Positions 1 to 6,996 are shown, numbered from the stretch's first letter. The stretch is DNA of 12,248 bases from Rhodoferax sp. (GCA_020048255.1 JAIFMR010000144.1:1-12248), one strand, 5' to 3'. The notes: generated by a model from the sequence alone, not told the origin. Numbers and translations: made by a program.

Positions 1-53
1 CCTAAAACTACCGCCCAACGGGTGGCGTTGTTAGCGCTTGATTGCATCAACCC

Positions 54-86
54 AAAAGCCCGTTTGCCACTGCAGCGGGCTTTTTT
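54..86 (+). terminator. Rho-independent terminator-like hairpin upstream of leuA
   Basis: AAAAGCCCG at 54-62 pairs with CGGGCTTTT at 76-84 across a 13-base loop, and the run of T continues to 86. This is the classic shape of an intrinsic terminator. It most likely ends a gene to the left of the window. It sits 22 bases before the leuA start, so it could instead act as an attenuator-type leader for leuA. I see no leucine-rich leader peptide in bases 1-53, so the simple terminator reading is preferred. Confidence 0.7.
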
Positions 87-108
87 AATTTAAAACAGGA
101 GTAACCAA

Positions 109-1647
109 ATGGCCGAGAAGTTAGTGATTTTTGACACCACTTTGCGCGATGGCGAGCAGTCTCCGGGCGCCTCCATGACGCGCGACGAAAAACTTCGAAT
201 CGCCCGTCAACTGGAACGACTGAAGGTGGATGTGATTGAAGCTGGTTTTGCGGCCAGCTCCAACGGGGACTTTGAGGCGATCAAGGCCATTGCCAATGCG
301 ATCAAGGACTCCACCGTATGCTCTTTGTCGCGTGCCAATGATCGCGATATCTCGCTGGCCGCAGAGGCCTTGAAAGGTGCTCAGCGGGCACGCATTCACA
401 CCTTTATTGCCACGTCGGCGTTGCACATGGAGAAAAAACTGCGCATGACGCCTGAGCAGGTGCTGGAGCAGGCCAAACAATCCGTTCGTTTTGCCCGCAA
501 CCTGATGTCAGACATTGAGTTCAGTGCCGAGGATGCCTACCGAAGCGAGGACGATTTTTTGTGCCGGGTGATCGAGGCCGTCATCAACGAAGGCGCGACC
601 ACCATCAATGTGCCGGACACCGTGGGTTATGCGGTGCCTGAGCTGTACGGCCAATTCATCAAAAATCTTCGCAGCCGAGTTCCCAATTCTGACAAGGCCA
701 TCTGGTCGGTGCATTGCCACAATGATCTCGGCATGGCGGTGGCCAATTCGCTGGCCGGTGTCAAGATTGGCGGCGCTCGTCAGGTGGAGTGCACCATCAA
801 CGGACTCGGTGAGCGTGCCGGCAATTGCAGCCTTGAAGAGGTGGTGATGGCGGTTCGCACGCGTCGAGATTATTTTGACCTTGACTTGTCAGTGGATGCC
901 ACTCACATTCTCGCGGCCAGTCGAATGGTGAGCCAAACCACCGGATTTGTGGTTCAGCCCAACAAAGCCGTGGTCGGGGCCAATGCCTTTGCGCACGCCT
1001 CTGGCATTCATCAGGACGGCATTTTGAAGGCGCGCAATACCTACGAGATCATGCGTGCCGAGGATGTCGGCTGGTCCGCCAACAAAATTGTGTTGGGCAA
1101 ACTGAGTGGGCGCAATGCGTTCAAGCAACGCTTGCAGGAACTTGGCGTTCAGATGGACAGCGAGGCCGACACCATCACGGCGTTTGCAAAATTCAAGGAA
1201 CTGGCCGACCGCAAGAGCGAAATTTTCGACGAAGACATCTTGGCCCTGGTGAGCGAGGAATCGGTTGCTTCGGGCAAAGAGCAATATGCGTTCGTCTCGC
1301 TTGCCCAGCACAGTGAAACCGGTGAAATGCCCGTCGCAACTGTGGTGATGACCATTGGCGGCAAGGAAGTGAGCGCCACCGCCAACGGCAATGGCCCGGT
1401 GGATGCGTCGCTCAAAGCCATCGAAGTCAATGTGAAAAGCGGTGCCGAGATGGTGCTCTATTCCGTGAATGCGATCAGCGGATCAACCGAAAGCCAGGGC
1501 GAGGTCACCGTGCGCTTGCAAAACAGCGGTCGCATTGTGAATGGTGTGGGGGCCGACCCGGACATTGTGGTGGCGTCCGCCAAGGCCTATATGAGTGCCT
1601 TGAACAAACTGCATAGCCAGGCAGATCGGGTCTTGGCACAGGGCTAG
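109..1647 (+). CDS. leuA: 2-isopropylmalate synthase (LeuA)
   Basis: LeuA condenses acetyl-CoA with 2-oxoisovalerate to give 2-isopropylmalate, the first committed step of leucine synthesis, in the cytoplasm. The 512-residue product has the usual length of the bacterial LeuA type 1 family. The N-terminal TIM-barrel shows the DTTLRDGEQ signature at residues 9-17. The metal-binding HCHND motif lies at 202-206 (H202 and H204), and the GERAGNCSLEEV motif follows with Asn near 239. The C-terminal part (about 385-505) matches the LeuA allosteric domain, so leucine feedback inhibition is expected. AGGAG at 97-101 is well spaced for the ATG at 109. The next gene is on the opposite strand, so leuA ends its transcript here. 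No strong terminator is visible in the 242 bases that follow. Confidence 0.97.
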   Translation: MAEKLVIFDTTLRDGEQSPGASMTRDEKLRIARQLERLKVDVIEAGFAASSNGDFEAIKAIANAIKDSTVCSLSRANDRDISLAAEALKGAQRARIHTFIATSALHMEKKLRMTPEQVLEQAKQSVRFARNLMSDIEFSAEDAYRSEDDFLCRVIEAVINEGATTINVPDTVGYAVPELYGQFIKNLRSRVPNSDKAIWSVHCHNDLGMAVANSLAGVKIGGARQVECTINGLGERAGNCSLEEVVMAVRTRRDYFDLDLSVDATHILAASRMVSQTTGFVVQPNKAVVGANAFAHASGIHQDGILKARNTYEIMRAEDVGWSANKIVLGKLSGRNAFKQRLQELGVQMDSEADTITAFAKFKELADRKSEIFDEDILALVSEESVASGKEQYAFVSLAQHSETGEMPVATVVMTIGGKEVSATANGNGPVDASLKAIEVNVKSGAEMVLYSVNAISGSTESQGEVTVRLQNSGRIVNGVGADPDIVVASAKAYMSALNKLHSQADRVLAQG

Positions 1648-1889
1648 CCTGGCATGGATCCAAGCGGCACGGTCCGCCCTGCGCCAGCCGCAGCTTCTGG
1701 CGGTTGTAACCCCTCTATCGATGCCAAGGTGGCGCTTGAAGATACCTTGGCCCTTGGTCCCAGCGACGTGGAAAAGCTTGCCGACTGGGTTCAGCGAGCC
1801 AGTGTCGAGGCCTTCGATGGATTGACACAATTGCTTTCGGCCTTGCCGCTACTAAAGACAGAGCCAGTGCCTTTTGAACCATGCGGCTG

Positions 1890-3269
1890 CTACGTCTCCA
1901 ACAGCTTGAACGCGAGCGAGGCGACAAACCCGGCCAGGGTACTCAGACCAACAATGTTGCCTCCTCCCAAATGAACCGCCTCGGGGATCATGGTTTGTGC
2001 AATCATGGTCAGCATGGCACCGGCAGCCAGTCCCTCGACGAAAATGATTGTTCCGTGACTGACATTGGCACCGATGACATAACCCAGGTAAGAACTCAGT
2101 GCGCTGGTCAAAACCAGAGACAGCCAGAGCAGCAAAATCCGGCTCACTTTCCATCCCTGCTCGCGCATGCCGATGCTGCTGGAAAACGCCTCCGGCAAAT
2201 TGGAGAGAAAAAGGCCGGCAATCAAGGTGAAGGGAATCAAGGACATGAGTTCTGGTGGTGTTTGCCCCTGCGTCTTGCTGAGAACCATAGCCGTCACGCC
2301 CGAGCCCACCACAAAGCTCTCCGGGATGCCATCCAGCACGCTGCCTAACCAGATCGCCAGTGGCGCGCCGCCATGTTCCTGTGCACTTTGCTGAATTTCA
2401 TGGTGAACAGGTGAGCCATGACTGTGCAATCCCCGCATTGCCTGTTTTATCCAGGATTGACTCTCGGGAACATCGGCCATATCCACCCGATTCAACTCAT
2501 CACGCGGCATATTGGCAAAGCGCGCGGTGATTTGATCCAGTTCGGGGACCAAGGGGCGCAACTTGTCGAGATCTTCCTTCAGAAGTTCAAAGGCATCCAC
2601 CGGGGTCAGCGCAATGGCTGTCGTGAACAGTTGCGCACCAGTAAGCAGGCAGCTCGCTCCAAGAATATCGCCTTCTCCAAGCCTCTTGGGTGCGCGGCCC
2701 TGAGCGGTCAACTCAACGCTTCCGCAGTCTATGAAAATGACACGATCACCAGGATCACCTTCGCTGAAAAGACACTCGCCCACGACAAAGTGAGCCGGGC
2801 GGACCATGGCAAAGAGTCGATGCATGTGGTCAGGCGGAATGGCGCGGAAAAACACGATTTCATGGAGTCGAGACAGCATGCGCGCCAACTTGAGCTTGCG
2901 ACGCTGGCGGAGGTAGGTGATCGTGGTACTCACCTTGCGCAGATATCCGCCTTCCGTGTTGAGCAAGTGGTTGCAAACTGCAAAGATCAGCCCTCCGGCG
3001 ATACAACCGGCAATCAGCCAAATCATGGTGAGGGAGGCGCTTGCACCGCGCGAGGCCGACGCCGCGCCCAACCCCAAAACGGTTGGCGCGATAAGCTCGA
3101 CGCTGAGCGCAGCGAGCAGTGCGCCGGAGCCAAAAGCGGTTAACACCGCCGTAACACCGCGCCCGGGTTTCCAAAACGCACCCAGCATTGCACCAATCAG
3201 CAGGGATGCCGCGCAAAACGCTCCCAGGAAGGTCGCCCAAAGTGCGTAGTTTGCAGAACCTGCGGACAT
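1890..3269 (-). CDS. ZIP-family metal transporter with an internal cyclic-nucleotide-binding domain
   Basis: This looks like a divalent-metal transporter of the inner membrane, 459 residues from the ATG at 3269. Hydrophobic segments lie near residues 8-32, 40-65 and 80-102. A Crp/cNMP-binding-like domain follows at about 137-250; its FxxGDPGD-type turn is at 167-175. More membrane segments lie near 305-330, 342-366, 376-400 and 405-457. The later segments carry DGIPES (313-318) and NLPEA (357-361), the positions of the metal-binding HNxPEG motifs of ZIP proteins, with a further PE at 429-430. The histidine usual in those motifs is replaced by D or N. The phosphate-binding cassette of the cNMP domain (about 198-222) lacks the usual GEL...RxA residues, so cAMP binding is doubtful. 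The frame is open to a TTG at 3317, but the ATG at 3269 has GGAG about 10 bases upstream. Substrate and ligand cannot be told from sequence. Confidence 0.85.
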   Translation of the reverse strand: MSAGSANYALWATFLGAFCAASLLIGAMLGAFWKPGRGVTAVLTAFGSGALLAALSVELIAPTVLGLGAASASRGASASLTMIWLIAGCIAGGLIFAVCNHLLNTEGGYLRKVSTTITYLRQRRKLKLARMLSRLHEIVFFRAIPPDHMHRLFAMVRPAHFVVGECLFSEGDPGDRVIFIDCGSVELTAQGRAPKRLGEGDILGASCLLTGAQLFTTAIALTPVDAFELLKEDLDKLRPLVPELDQITARFANMPRDELNRVDMADVPESQSWIKQAMRGLHSHGSPVHHEIQQSAQEHGGAPLAIWLGSVLDGIPESFVVGSGVTAMVLSKTQGQTPPELMSLIPFTLIAGLFLSNLPEAFSSSIGMREQGWKVSRILLLWLSLVLTSALSSYLGYVIGANVSHGTIIFVEGLAAGAMLTMIAQTMIPEAVHLGGGNIVGLSTLAGFVASLAFKLLET

Positions 3270-3276
3270 AGCTGGT

Positions 3277-3435
3277 TTACTCCATCTGTGTTTGAGCCGA
3301 AGATACGAACAATGCAATCAGACCGGCCCCTGCCACCCATGATTTGTACCACGTTGCGCGGTTTTTGGTGAGCTTGCCAATATCGTCCAGGTTGCAGCTT
3401 TGGCAAACCAGACGACGCCTGACTGCCGGGGCCAA
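3277..3435 (-). CDS. Possible small membrane ORF upstream of the ZIP gene (uncertain)
   Basis: A 52-codon frame runs from a TTG at 3435 to a TAA at 3277-3279. It ends 7 bases before the ZIP start, and its stop abuts the GGAG of the ZIP ribosome-binding site, an arrangement often seen in coupled genes. The peptide has a CQSC pair at residues 11-14, a basic middle, and a hydrophobic stretch at about 33-46. The weak points are the lack of an ATG and of a clear Shine-Dalgarno sequence. A possible promoter (TTGATT, 18-base spacer, TATATA) is placed so that the transcript would start almost on the TTG. I do not recognise the peptide; it may be a chance frame in the ZIP leader. Confidence 0.22.
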   Translation of the reverse strand: MAPAVRRRLVCQSCNLDDIGKLTKNRATWYKSWVAGAGLIALFVSSAQTQME

Positions 3436-3702
3436 TCCGCTATATATTCAATAGCTCGCTGCGCAATCAAAACAAGGGCGGGAGGCCAATTTGTTCACTT
3501 TAATGATGGATAGAAACTTTAAACCCATCAGGCCAAGTATCGACCCCTGGAATCGCCCTCAATCCGCGTGAAACCCTCAATTGGCACGTCCTGCGCGCCA
3601 AATTCATCACCAAGCGTTGTGTTCAGTAAAGTGCTTTGCGGTGGCCAGCGTGTACCGTGCGCGGCATCACCCCGCGGCAATGACCGATCTGCGCATCACA
3701 GC
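3436..3702. other. Intergenic stretch without a recognisable gene
   Basis: Apart from one copy of the dispersed repeat (3449-3490), I can assign nothing here. A minus-strand frame of 50 codons (TTG at 3680 to TGA at 3528-3530) has a plausible amino-acid mix in its second half, but there is no start signal and no family I recognise. The stretch borders the decayed lysR copy and is probably eroded gene sequence. Confidence 0.5.
3449..3490 (+). repeat. Dispersed short repeat, copy A
   Basis: The copy starts with CAATAGCT and ends with GGGCGGGAGGCCAAT, with about 20 bases of variable sequence between. It shares the AATAGC...GGGCTRGAGGCC frame and spacing with copies B (6951-6996) and C (12165-12210). 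It lies upstream of the minus-strand ZIP gene, so the right-hand end of the ZIP promoter region may be formed by this element. Confidence 0.6.
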
Positions 3703-3930
3703 CATCCCACAGCGGTGGCCCCCGCGCCAGTGAGTTGTGAGTCGGTTCTGAGTCCACTCCGATGTGCTCCAGTAGGTGGCCGATACCTGTACCCCCATGC
3801 TGCACGGCAATCTGGGCCGCGTAGCCGACGCCACGGCATCCAGTCAACCCACGCTAAGCCGGGAGTTGGCGCGGTTGGAGAACTGCAGGGCTTTGACTTG
3901 TTTGTCCGGGTGCGCGGGCGACTGCGCTGG
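3703..3930 (+). pseudogene. Decayed N-terminal copy of lysR
   Basis: Bases 3795-3930 are a diverged copy of the intact lysR at 6057-6190. Both encode LHGNLGR-ADATASSQPTLSR and then ELARLE, the helix-turn-helix region, followed in DNA by a matching GGGCTTTGACTTGTTTG stretch. Upstream, 3706-3728 encodes PTAVAPA exactly as in the LysR N-terminus, but about 33 extra bases lie between that and the matching part. The copy has lost bases around 3881 (the QLLGFDLF region), which shifts the frame, and it stops matching near 3930. Only the DNA-binding part survives, so no working regulator can be made. It is probably the remains of an old duplication of the lysR region. Confidence 0.8.
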
Positions 3931-4049
3931 TGCAAGCGGCATTCTGGCCGGAGACCCGCATGGTCGCACTGGCAGAAATGAGCGACAAAACGCAACTGCT
4001 GGCCCTGATTCTGGCTGCCCACTTTCGCCAGCCCTGGCCGATTGTGTGA
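3930..4049 (+). pseudogene. N-terminal fragment of a UPF0016/GDT1-family membrane protein
   Basis: From the ATG at 3960 the frame gives VALAEMSDKTQLLAL and then AAHFRQPWPIV before a TGA at 4047-4049. This is the opening segment of the UPF0016 (GDT1/TMEM165) family, whose members are cation (Mn/Ca) exporters; the family motif is E-x-G-D-K-T, here E-M-S-D-K-T. The codons before the ATG (from about 3936) read AAFWPETR, a degraded form of the usual AFLVSTG start. About 30 of roughly 190 expected residues remain, so the gene is dead. It joins the lysR remnant directly, so a deletion or rearrangement brought the two pieces together. Confidence 0.7.
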
Positions 4050-4071
4050 GGCAACAGTGGGTGCTGGCCGC

Positions 4072-4551
4072 TCAGCTTTGACGGCAGCACACCGCGCAGG
4101 CTTCTTCGCGCCATTGCTGCAGCGCTGCGTAGTAGCCTTGCCAGACACAGCCATTGCAACCGCGCCCGCAGCAGGTGGTGGGCTCGGGCGGCGGCGGGCG
4201 CAAGGCTCGGTCGAGTTCCAGCCCCTGACTTCGCGCCAGTCCGCGCAGGTGGGCAATCAGCGCCTGTGCCGTGGCCAGGTCTGCCAGCGGCACCACGGCC
4301 GGGTCGTGGCGGACAAAACGCGGCTGCGCCTTGTGCTGAAAATCGCCCGATTCGGCAAACATCGCGGCTGGCCGCACCCACAGGCCGAAGTCGCCATACA
4401 GCGCCCGGTACAGCGTCATGGGCTGCCGGGTTTCGCTGCAACGCACGGTGTCAATGACCGTGTACCAGCCGCCTTTGTAGTGGCGGTAGAGGCCGGGCGG
4501 CGTAACGGGCAGCGGGGGAAGATCAAGGGGGTCGGGGCTGGGTGTCGTCAT
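4072..4551 (-). CDS. DUF1653 domain fused to an oxidoreductase-like (OXLD1-type) Cys domain
   Basis: The 159-residue product from the ATG at 4551 has two parts. Residues 19-68 (GLYRHYKGGWYTVIDTVR onward, then LYRALYGDFGLWVRP) match DUF1653, a small domain found in many bacteria with no settled function. Residues 118-147 hold RPPPPEPTTCCGRGC and then GCVW, the signature of the oxidoreductase-like domain, where clustered cysteines suggest metal or redox chemistry. Two more cysteines follow at 155-156. The frame stays open upstream to TTG 4644 and ATG 4641, but that extension is made of a transposase remnant and a strong inverted repeat, so 4551 is preferred. No good Shine-Dalgarno is seen. It follows the lysA pseudogene on the same strand and probably has its own promoter. 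Confidence 0.75.
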   Translation of the reverse strand: MTTPSPDPLDLPPLPVTPPGLYRHYKGGWYTVIDTVRCSETRQPMTLYRALYGDFGLWVRPAAMFAESGDFQHKAQPRFVRHDPAVVPLADLATAQALIAHLRGLARSQGLELDRALRPPPPEPTTCCGRGCNGCVWQGYYAALQQWREEACAVCCRQS

Positions 4552-4569
4552 GGCAGCAGAATTGTCCAC

Positions 4570-4596
4570 GATCTGGCCGCATCCCTCGGCCAGATC
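4570..4596. repeat. Perfect 10-bp inverted repeat with 7-base loop
   Basis: GATCTGGCCG at 4570-4579 and CGGCCAGATC at 4587-4596 are exact inverse complements across CATCCCT. It lies 19 bases upstream of the chosen start of the DUF1653 gene and next to the transposase remnant. No T run follows on either strand, so it is not a typical terminator. It may be an operator, an mRNA hairpin in the leader of the DUF1653 gene, or part of an insertion-sequence end. Confidence 0.6.
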
Positions 4597-4614
4597 AGCC
4601 GGATGACTTGGGAT

Positions 4615-4686
4615 GTTCAGCACCGTCCCGTCGCGCTGCATCAAGTAGCGCAGCCGTTTCGGGACCGACCGCCGTTCTGCTGTCGT
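4615..4686 (-). mobile_element. Remnant of an IS91-like transposase gene
   Basis: On the minus strand, 4686 down to 4615 encodes ERRSVPKRLRYLMQRDGTVLN after three unrelated-looking codons. From memory, the SVPKRLRY..QRD block is a conserved internal segment of IS91-type (zinc-binding, Y2) transposases. Only about 20 codons are present, bounded upstream by a stop at 4687-4689 and downstream by unrelated sequence. The lysA stop lies only 8 bases away. The element is far too short to be active. The call rests on one motif. Confidence 0.5.
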
Positions 4687-4694
4687 TCAACCAG

Positions 4695-5904
4695 TCATGA
4701 ACAGGGTGTTTCCACCACTTCCAGCGCCAGCAACTCCGCCACCGTCTGCCTGCGGCGGATCAGCCGGGGCGCGCCAGCCTCGACCAGCACCTCGGCAATC
4801 AGTGGCCGGGTGTTGTAGTTGGATGACATCGACGCACCATAGGCACCGGTATCAATCAGCACCAACAAGTCACCCACCTGTGCCGGTGGCAAGTCGCGCT
4901 GCTGCACTACCCCGCCCTCGCCTTGCGTGAACACATCGCCCGACTCGCACAACGGGCCGCCAACCACGCTGGGCTGCACCGCGCCGATAACCGGCGAGCC
5001 GTCGGGGTGAATCAGCTCCATGCCATGAAAGCTGCCATACATGCTGGGGCGCATCAAATCGCTAAATCCGGCATCAACCATCACAAACGGGTTGCTGCCC
5101 ATCTGTTTGGTGGCACGCACCTCGGTCACCAGCACGCCGCTTTCTGCCACCAGATAGCGGCCTGGCTCAATTTCCAGGGTGACGGCATGACCCAGCAAGG
5201 CGGCAATCTGCTGGCGGGCGGCGTCCCAAAGTTCAAAATAATGCTGGGTGTCGATCGACGGGTCACCGGCGCGATACGGAATCGACAAGCCACCGCCGGC
5301 TGATATTGCCTGCAAATCCATGCCCTGCGCCTTGAGCACCTCTACCAACGCAACCATGGCACCGCACACCTCCTGCAGATGGTGGTAATCGACGCCTGAG
5401 CCAATGTGCATGTGCAGGCCAATCAGCTTCAGGCCATTGGATCGCACGCGTGCCAGCGCTTCGGGCAGGTCGGTGTGCCAGATGCCGTGTTTGCTGTGTT
5501 CACCACCGGTGTTGGTCTTGTTGCTGTGGCCGTGGCCAAAACCGGGGTTGATGCGAGCCGCAGTTGACCGGCAGGTTCAACTCGACCACACGCGCCAGTG
5601 TGGTCCGGTCCAGCAAATCGGCGGTAAAAACGATCTCGGCGTGGCCGTTGTGCAGGCCCGGCGAGTAGCCTGCTGCCAGCGCACGCTCTATTTCACCTTG
5701 CGACACCGCGTCCACCAGTACCCCCAGGCACCGCATCAGCCGCAGGATGTGGGTGTTGGAATTGGCCTTCTGGGCAAAACGAATCACGTCAAACTGGCGC
5801 AGGGCCTTGATCTGGCGCTCAATGGTGGCAGCGTCATACACCCACAAGGGGGTGCCGTGGGTTTGGGCCAGTGCGGCCAGGGTCTGAGGAGTAAATGGGT
5901 TCAT
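4695..5904 (-). pseudogene. lysA: Diaminopimelate decarboxylase, disrupted by an internal deletion
   Basis: LysA is a PLP enzyme that makes lysine from meso-diaminopimelate. The N-terminal piece (ATG at 5904) has the PLP-lysine motif RFAQKANSNTHIL and runs correctly to VNCGS at about 5555. The next correct residues, RINPGFGHGHSNKTNTGG, are in another frame. By comparison with E. coli LysA, about 18 residues between GS and R-x-NPGFGHG are missing, a loss of about 56 bases. The reading frame therefore shifts and ends near 5500. The rest is well preserved: HMHIGSG, EPGRYLVAESG and the CESGDVF active-site motif, to a TGA at 4695-4697. Restoring 56 bases gives 421 residues, close to E. coli LysA (420). 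The lost segment is in the TIM barrel, so neither half should work alone. Good conservation elsewhere suggests recent inactivation. Confidence 0.9.
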
Positions 5905-5954
5905 AACGGAATCATGCCAAGGTCAATCGATTCAATCAATAGCTTTTTTGTTCG

Positions 5955-5972
5955 TCAACGATTCACCGTTGA
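5955..5972. promoter_or_regulatory. Inverted repeat in the lysA-lysR intergenic region, candidate LysR operator
   Basis: TCAACG (5955-5960) and CGTTGA (5967-5972) form a perfect 6-bp dyad with a 6-base spacer in the 80 bases between the divergent lysA and lysR starts. Classical LysR activates lysA and represses its own gene from such a shared region, so an operator is expected here. The direct repeat TCAATC at 5923-5928 and 5932-5937 lies nearer lysA. TATAGT at 5973-5978 could be a -10 box for lysR, right beside the dyad, which would fit autorepression. Confidence 0.5.
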
Positions 5973-5984
5973 TATAGTTGACAG

Positions 5985-6947
5985 ATGATTTCTACCCTGC
6001 CAACAGCCGTCGCCCCTGCCCTCACCCACCGCCAGCTGGCCATGTTTCGCGCCATCATGCTGCACGGCAACCTGGGCCGCGCAGCCGACGCCACCGCGTC
6101 CAGCCAACCCACGCTGAGCCGGGAGCTGGCGCGCTTGGAGCAGCTGCTGGGCTTTGACTTGTTTGACCGGGTGCGCGGGCGACTGCGCCCCACACAACGC
6201 GCGCTGGCCTTGATGCAAGAAGTCGAGCGTTCTTTTATCGGCCTGGACCAGATCGCCAAACGTGCGCTGGAGTTGCGCCAGCAGACCAGCGGGCGCTTGC
6301 GGCTGGCCTGCCTGCCGGCGCTGGCACATGCGCTGGTGCCGCCGGCGCTGGTGCAACTGGCCCACGTTTTGCCACAGGCGACGGTCAGCGTGTTTCCACA
6401 AGAATCCCCGTGGCTGGAGCAGGCGATGAGCGAGCAGCGGTTTGATGCCGGTTTAAGCGAAACCAGCGAAGCACCGGTGGGTGTCACGCTGCGGCCGCTG
6501 CTACAGGTGAACGAAGTAGCGGTGTTGCCACGCGACCACGCCCTGTGCCGCAAGGCCGTGCTGCAAGCGCAAGACTTTGAAGGCGAGCGTTTTGTCAGCC
6601 TGGCCGACGGTGACCCCTACCGCGCCGCCATTGACCAGATGTTTGCCCGCGCCGAGGTCAAACGTCAAACCTGGCTGGAAACTGCGAGCGCCGTGGCGGT
6701 GTGCGCCATGGTGCGCCAGGGCCTGGGCGTGGCCATCGTCAACCCATTGACCGCGCTGGCGCTGGCCGGGCCTGATCTGGTGGTGCGAGCACTGAGCGTG
6801 CCGATTGCGTTTCGGGTCAGCCTGCTGTTGCCAGACGTGGCCGCGCCGCATCCGCTGCGCGACGCCCTGACTGACGCGCTGGTAGCCACGGCTCAAACCT
6901 TGGAGGCCACTCTGGTCAAGGCACAGGCATCAACCAGATCACTCTAA
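5985..6947 (+). CDS. lysR: LysR, transcriptional activator of lysA
   Basis: This 320-residue LysR-type regulator resembles E. coli LysR along its whole length, not only in the DNA-binding part. The winged helix-turn-helix is at about 15-75, with ASSQPTLSRELARLE as the recognition region. The effector domain carries stretches that match LysR itself: QESPWLEQ, DAGLSET, the DPYRAAIDQMF block, and ETASAVAVCAMVRQGLGV followed by NPLTAL. LysR activates lysA when diaminopimelate is present. Here it is divergent from lysA, the classical arrangement, but its target is a pseudogene. The ATG at 5985 has no clear Shine-Dalgarno, and the possible -10 box at 5973-5978 would place the transcript start almost on the ATG, so a leaderless mRNA is possible. 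The protein shows no damage. Confidence 0.92.
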   Translation: MISTLPTAVAPALTHRQLAMFRAIMLHGNLGRAADATASSQPTLSRELARLEQLLGFDLFDRVRGRLRPTQRALALMQEVERSFIGLDQIAKRALELRQQTSGRLRLACLPALAHALVPPALVQLAHVLPQATVSVFPQESPWLEQAMSEQRFDAGLSETSEAPVGVTLRPLLQVNEVAVLPRDHALCRKAVLQAQDFEGERFVSLADGDPYRAAIDQMFARAEVKRQTWLETASAVAVCAMVRQGLGVAIVNPLTALALAGPDLVVRALSVPIAFRVSLLLPDVAAPHPLRDALTDALVATAQTLEATLVKAQASTRSL

Positions 6948-6950
6948 ATT

Positions 6951-6996
6951 TAGTAGTGGCTAGCGCTTTCTGCTACAGGGCTGGAGGCCATTTTTT
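6951..6996 (+). repeat. Dispersed short repeat, copy B
   Basis: TAGTAGTGGCTAGCGCTTTC at the left and GGGCTGGAGGCCATTTTTT at the right give the same framework as copies A and C. It occupies most of the gap between the lysR stop and mod. The closing T run could aid termination of lysR, but no stable stem precedes it. I recognise this GCTAGCGCTT...GGGCTAGAGGCC pattern as a common intergenic repeat of Comamonadaceae genomes, from memory. Confidence 0.65.

Noticed and set aside
11..25. CCGCCC-AAC-GGGTGG stem and a GTTAGCGCTTGATTGCAT stretch as another copy of the dispersed repeat
   Set aside because: The GGGCTAGAGGCC half is missing and the stem has no T run. Similarity to the left half of copy B is too short to call.
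1682..1702. CGCCAG/CTGGCG hairpin as a terminator for leuA
   Set aside because: The stem is only 6 bp and no T run follows.
1654..1974. 106-codon plus-strand frame after leuA, in the leuA frame beyond its stop
   Set aside because: It has no ribosome-binding site, its last 85 bases lie over the end of the ZIP gene on the other strand, and no family is recognised. It is probably chance, although its first 50 codons look reasonable.
3568..3981. 137-codon plus-strand frame over the lysR remnant
   Set aside because: It changes from one lysR frame to unrelated frames and has no consistent similarity. It is an accidental frame through a pseudogene.
4042..4818. 258-codon plus-strand frame
   Set aside because: It is the mirror of the DUF1653 gene and the end of lysA; the composition reflects GC-rich antisense sequence and no family is recognised.
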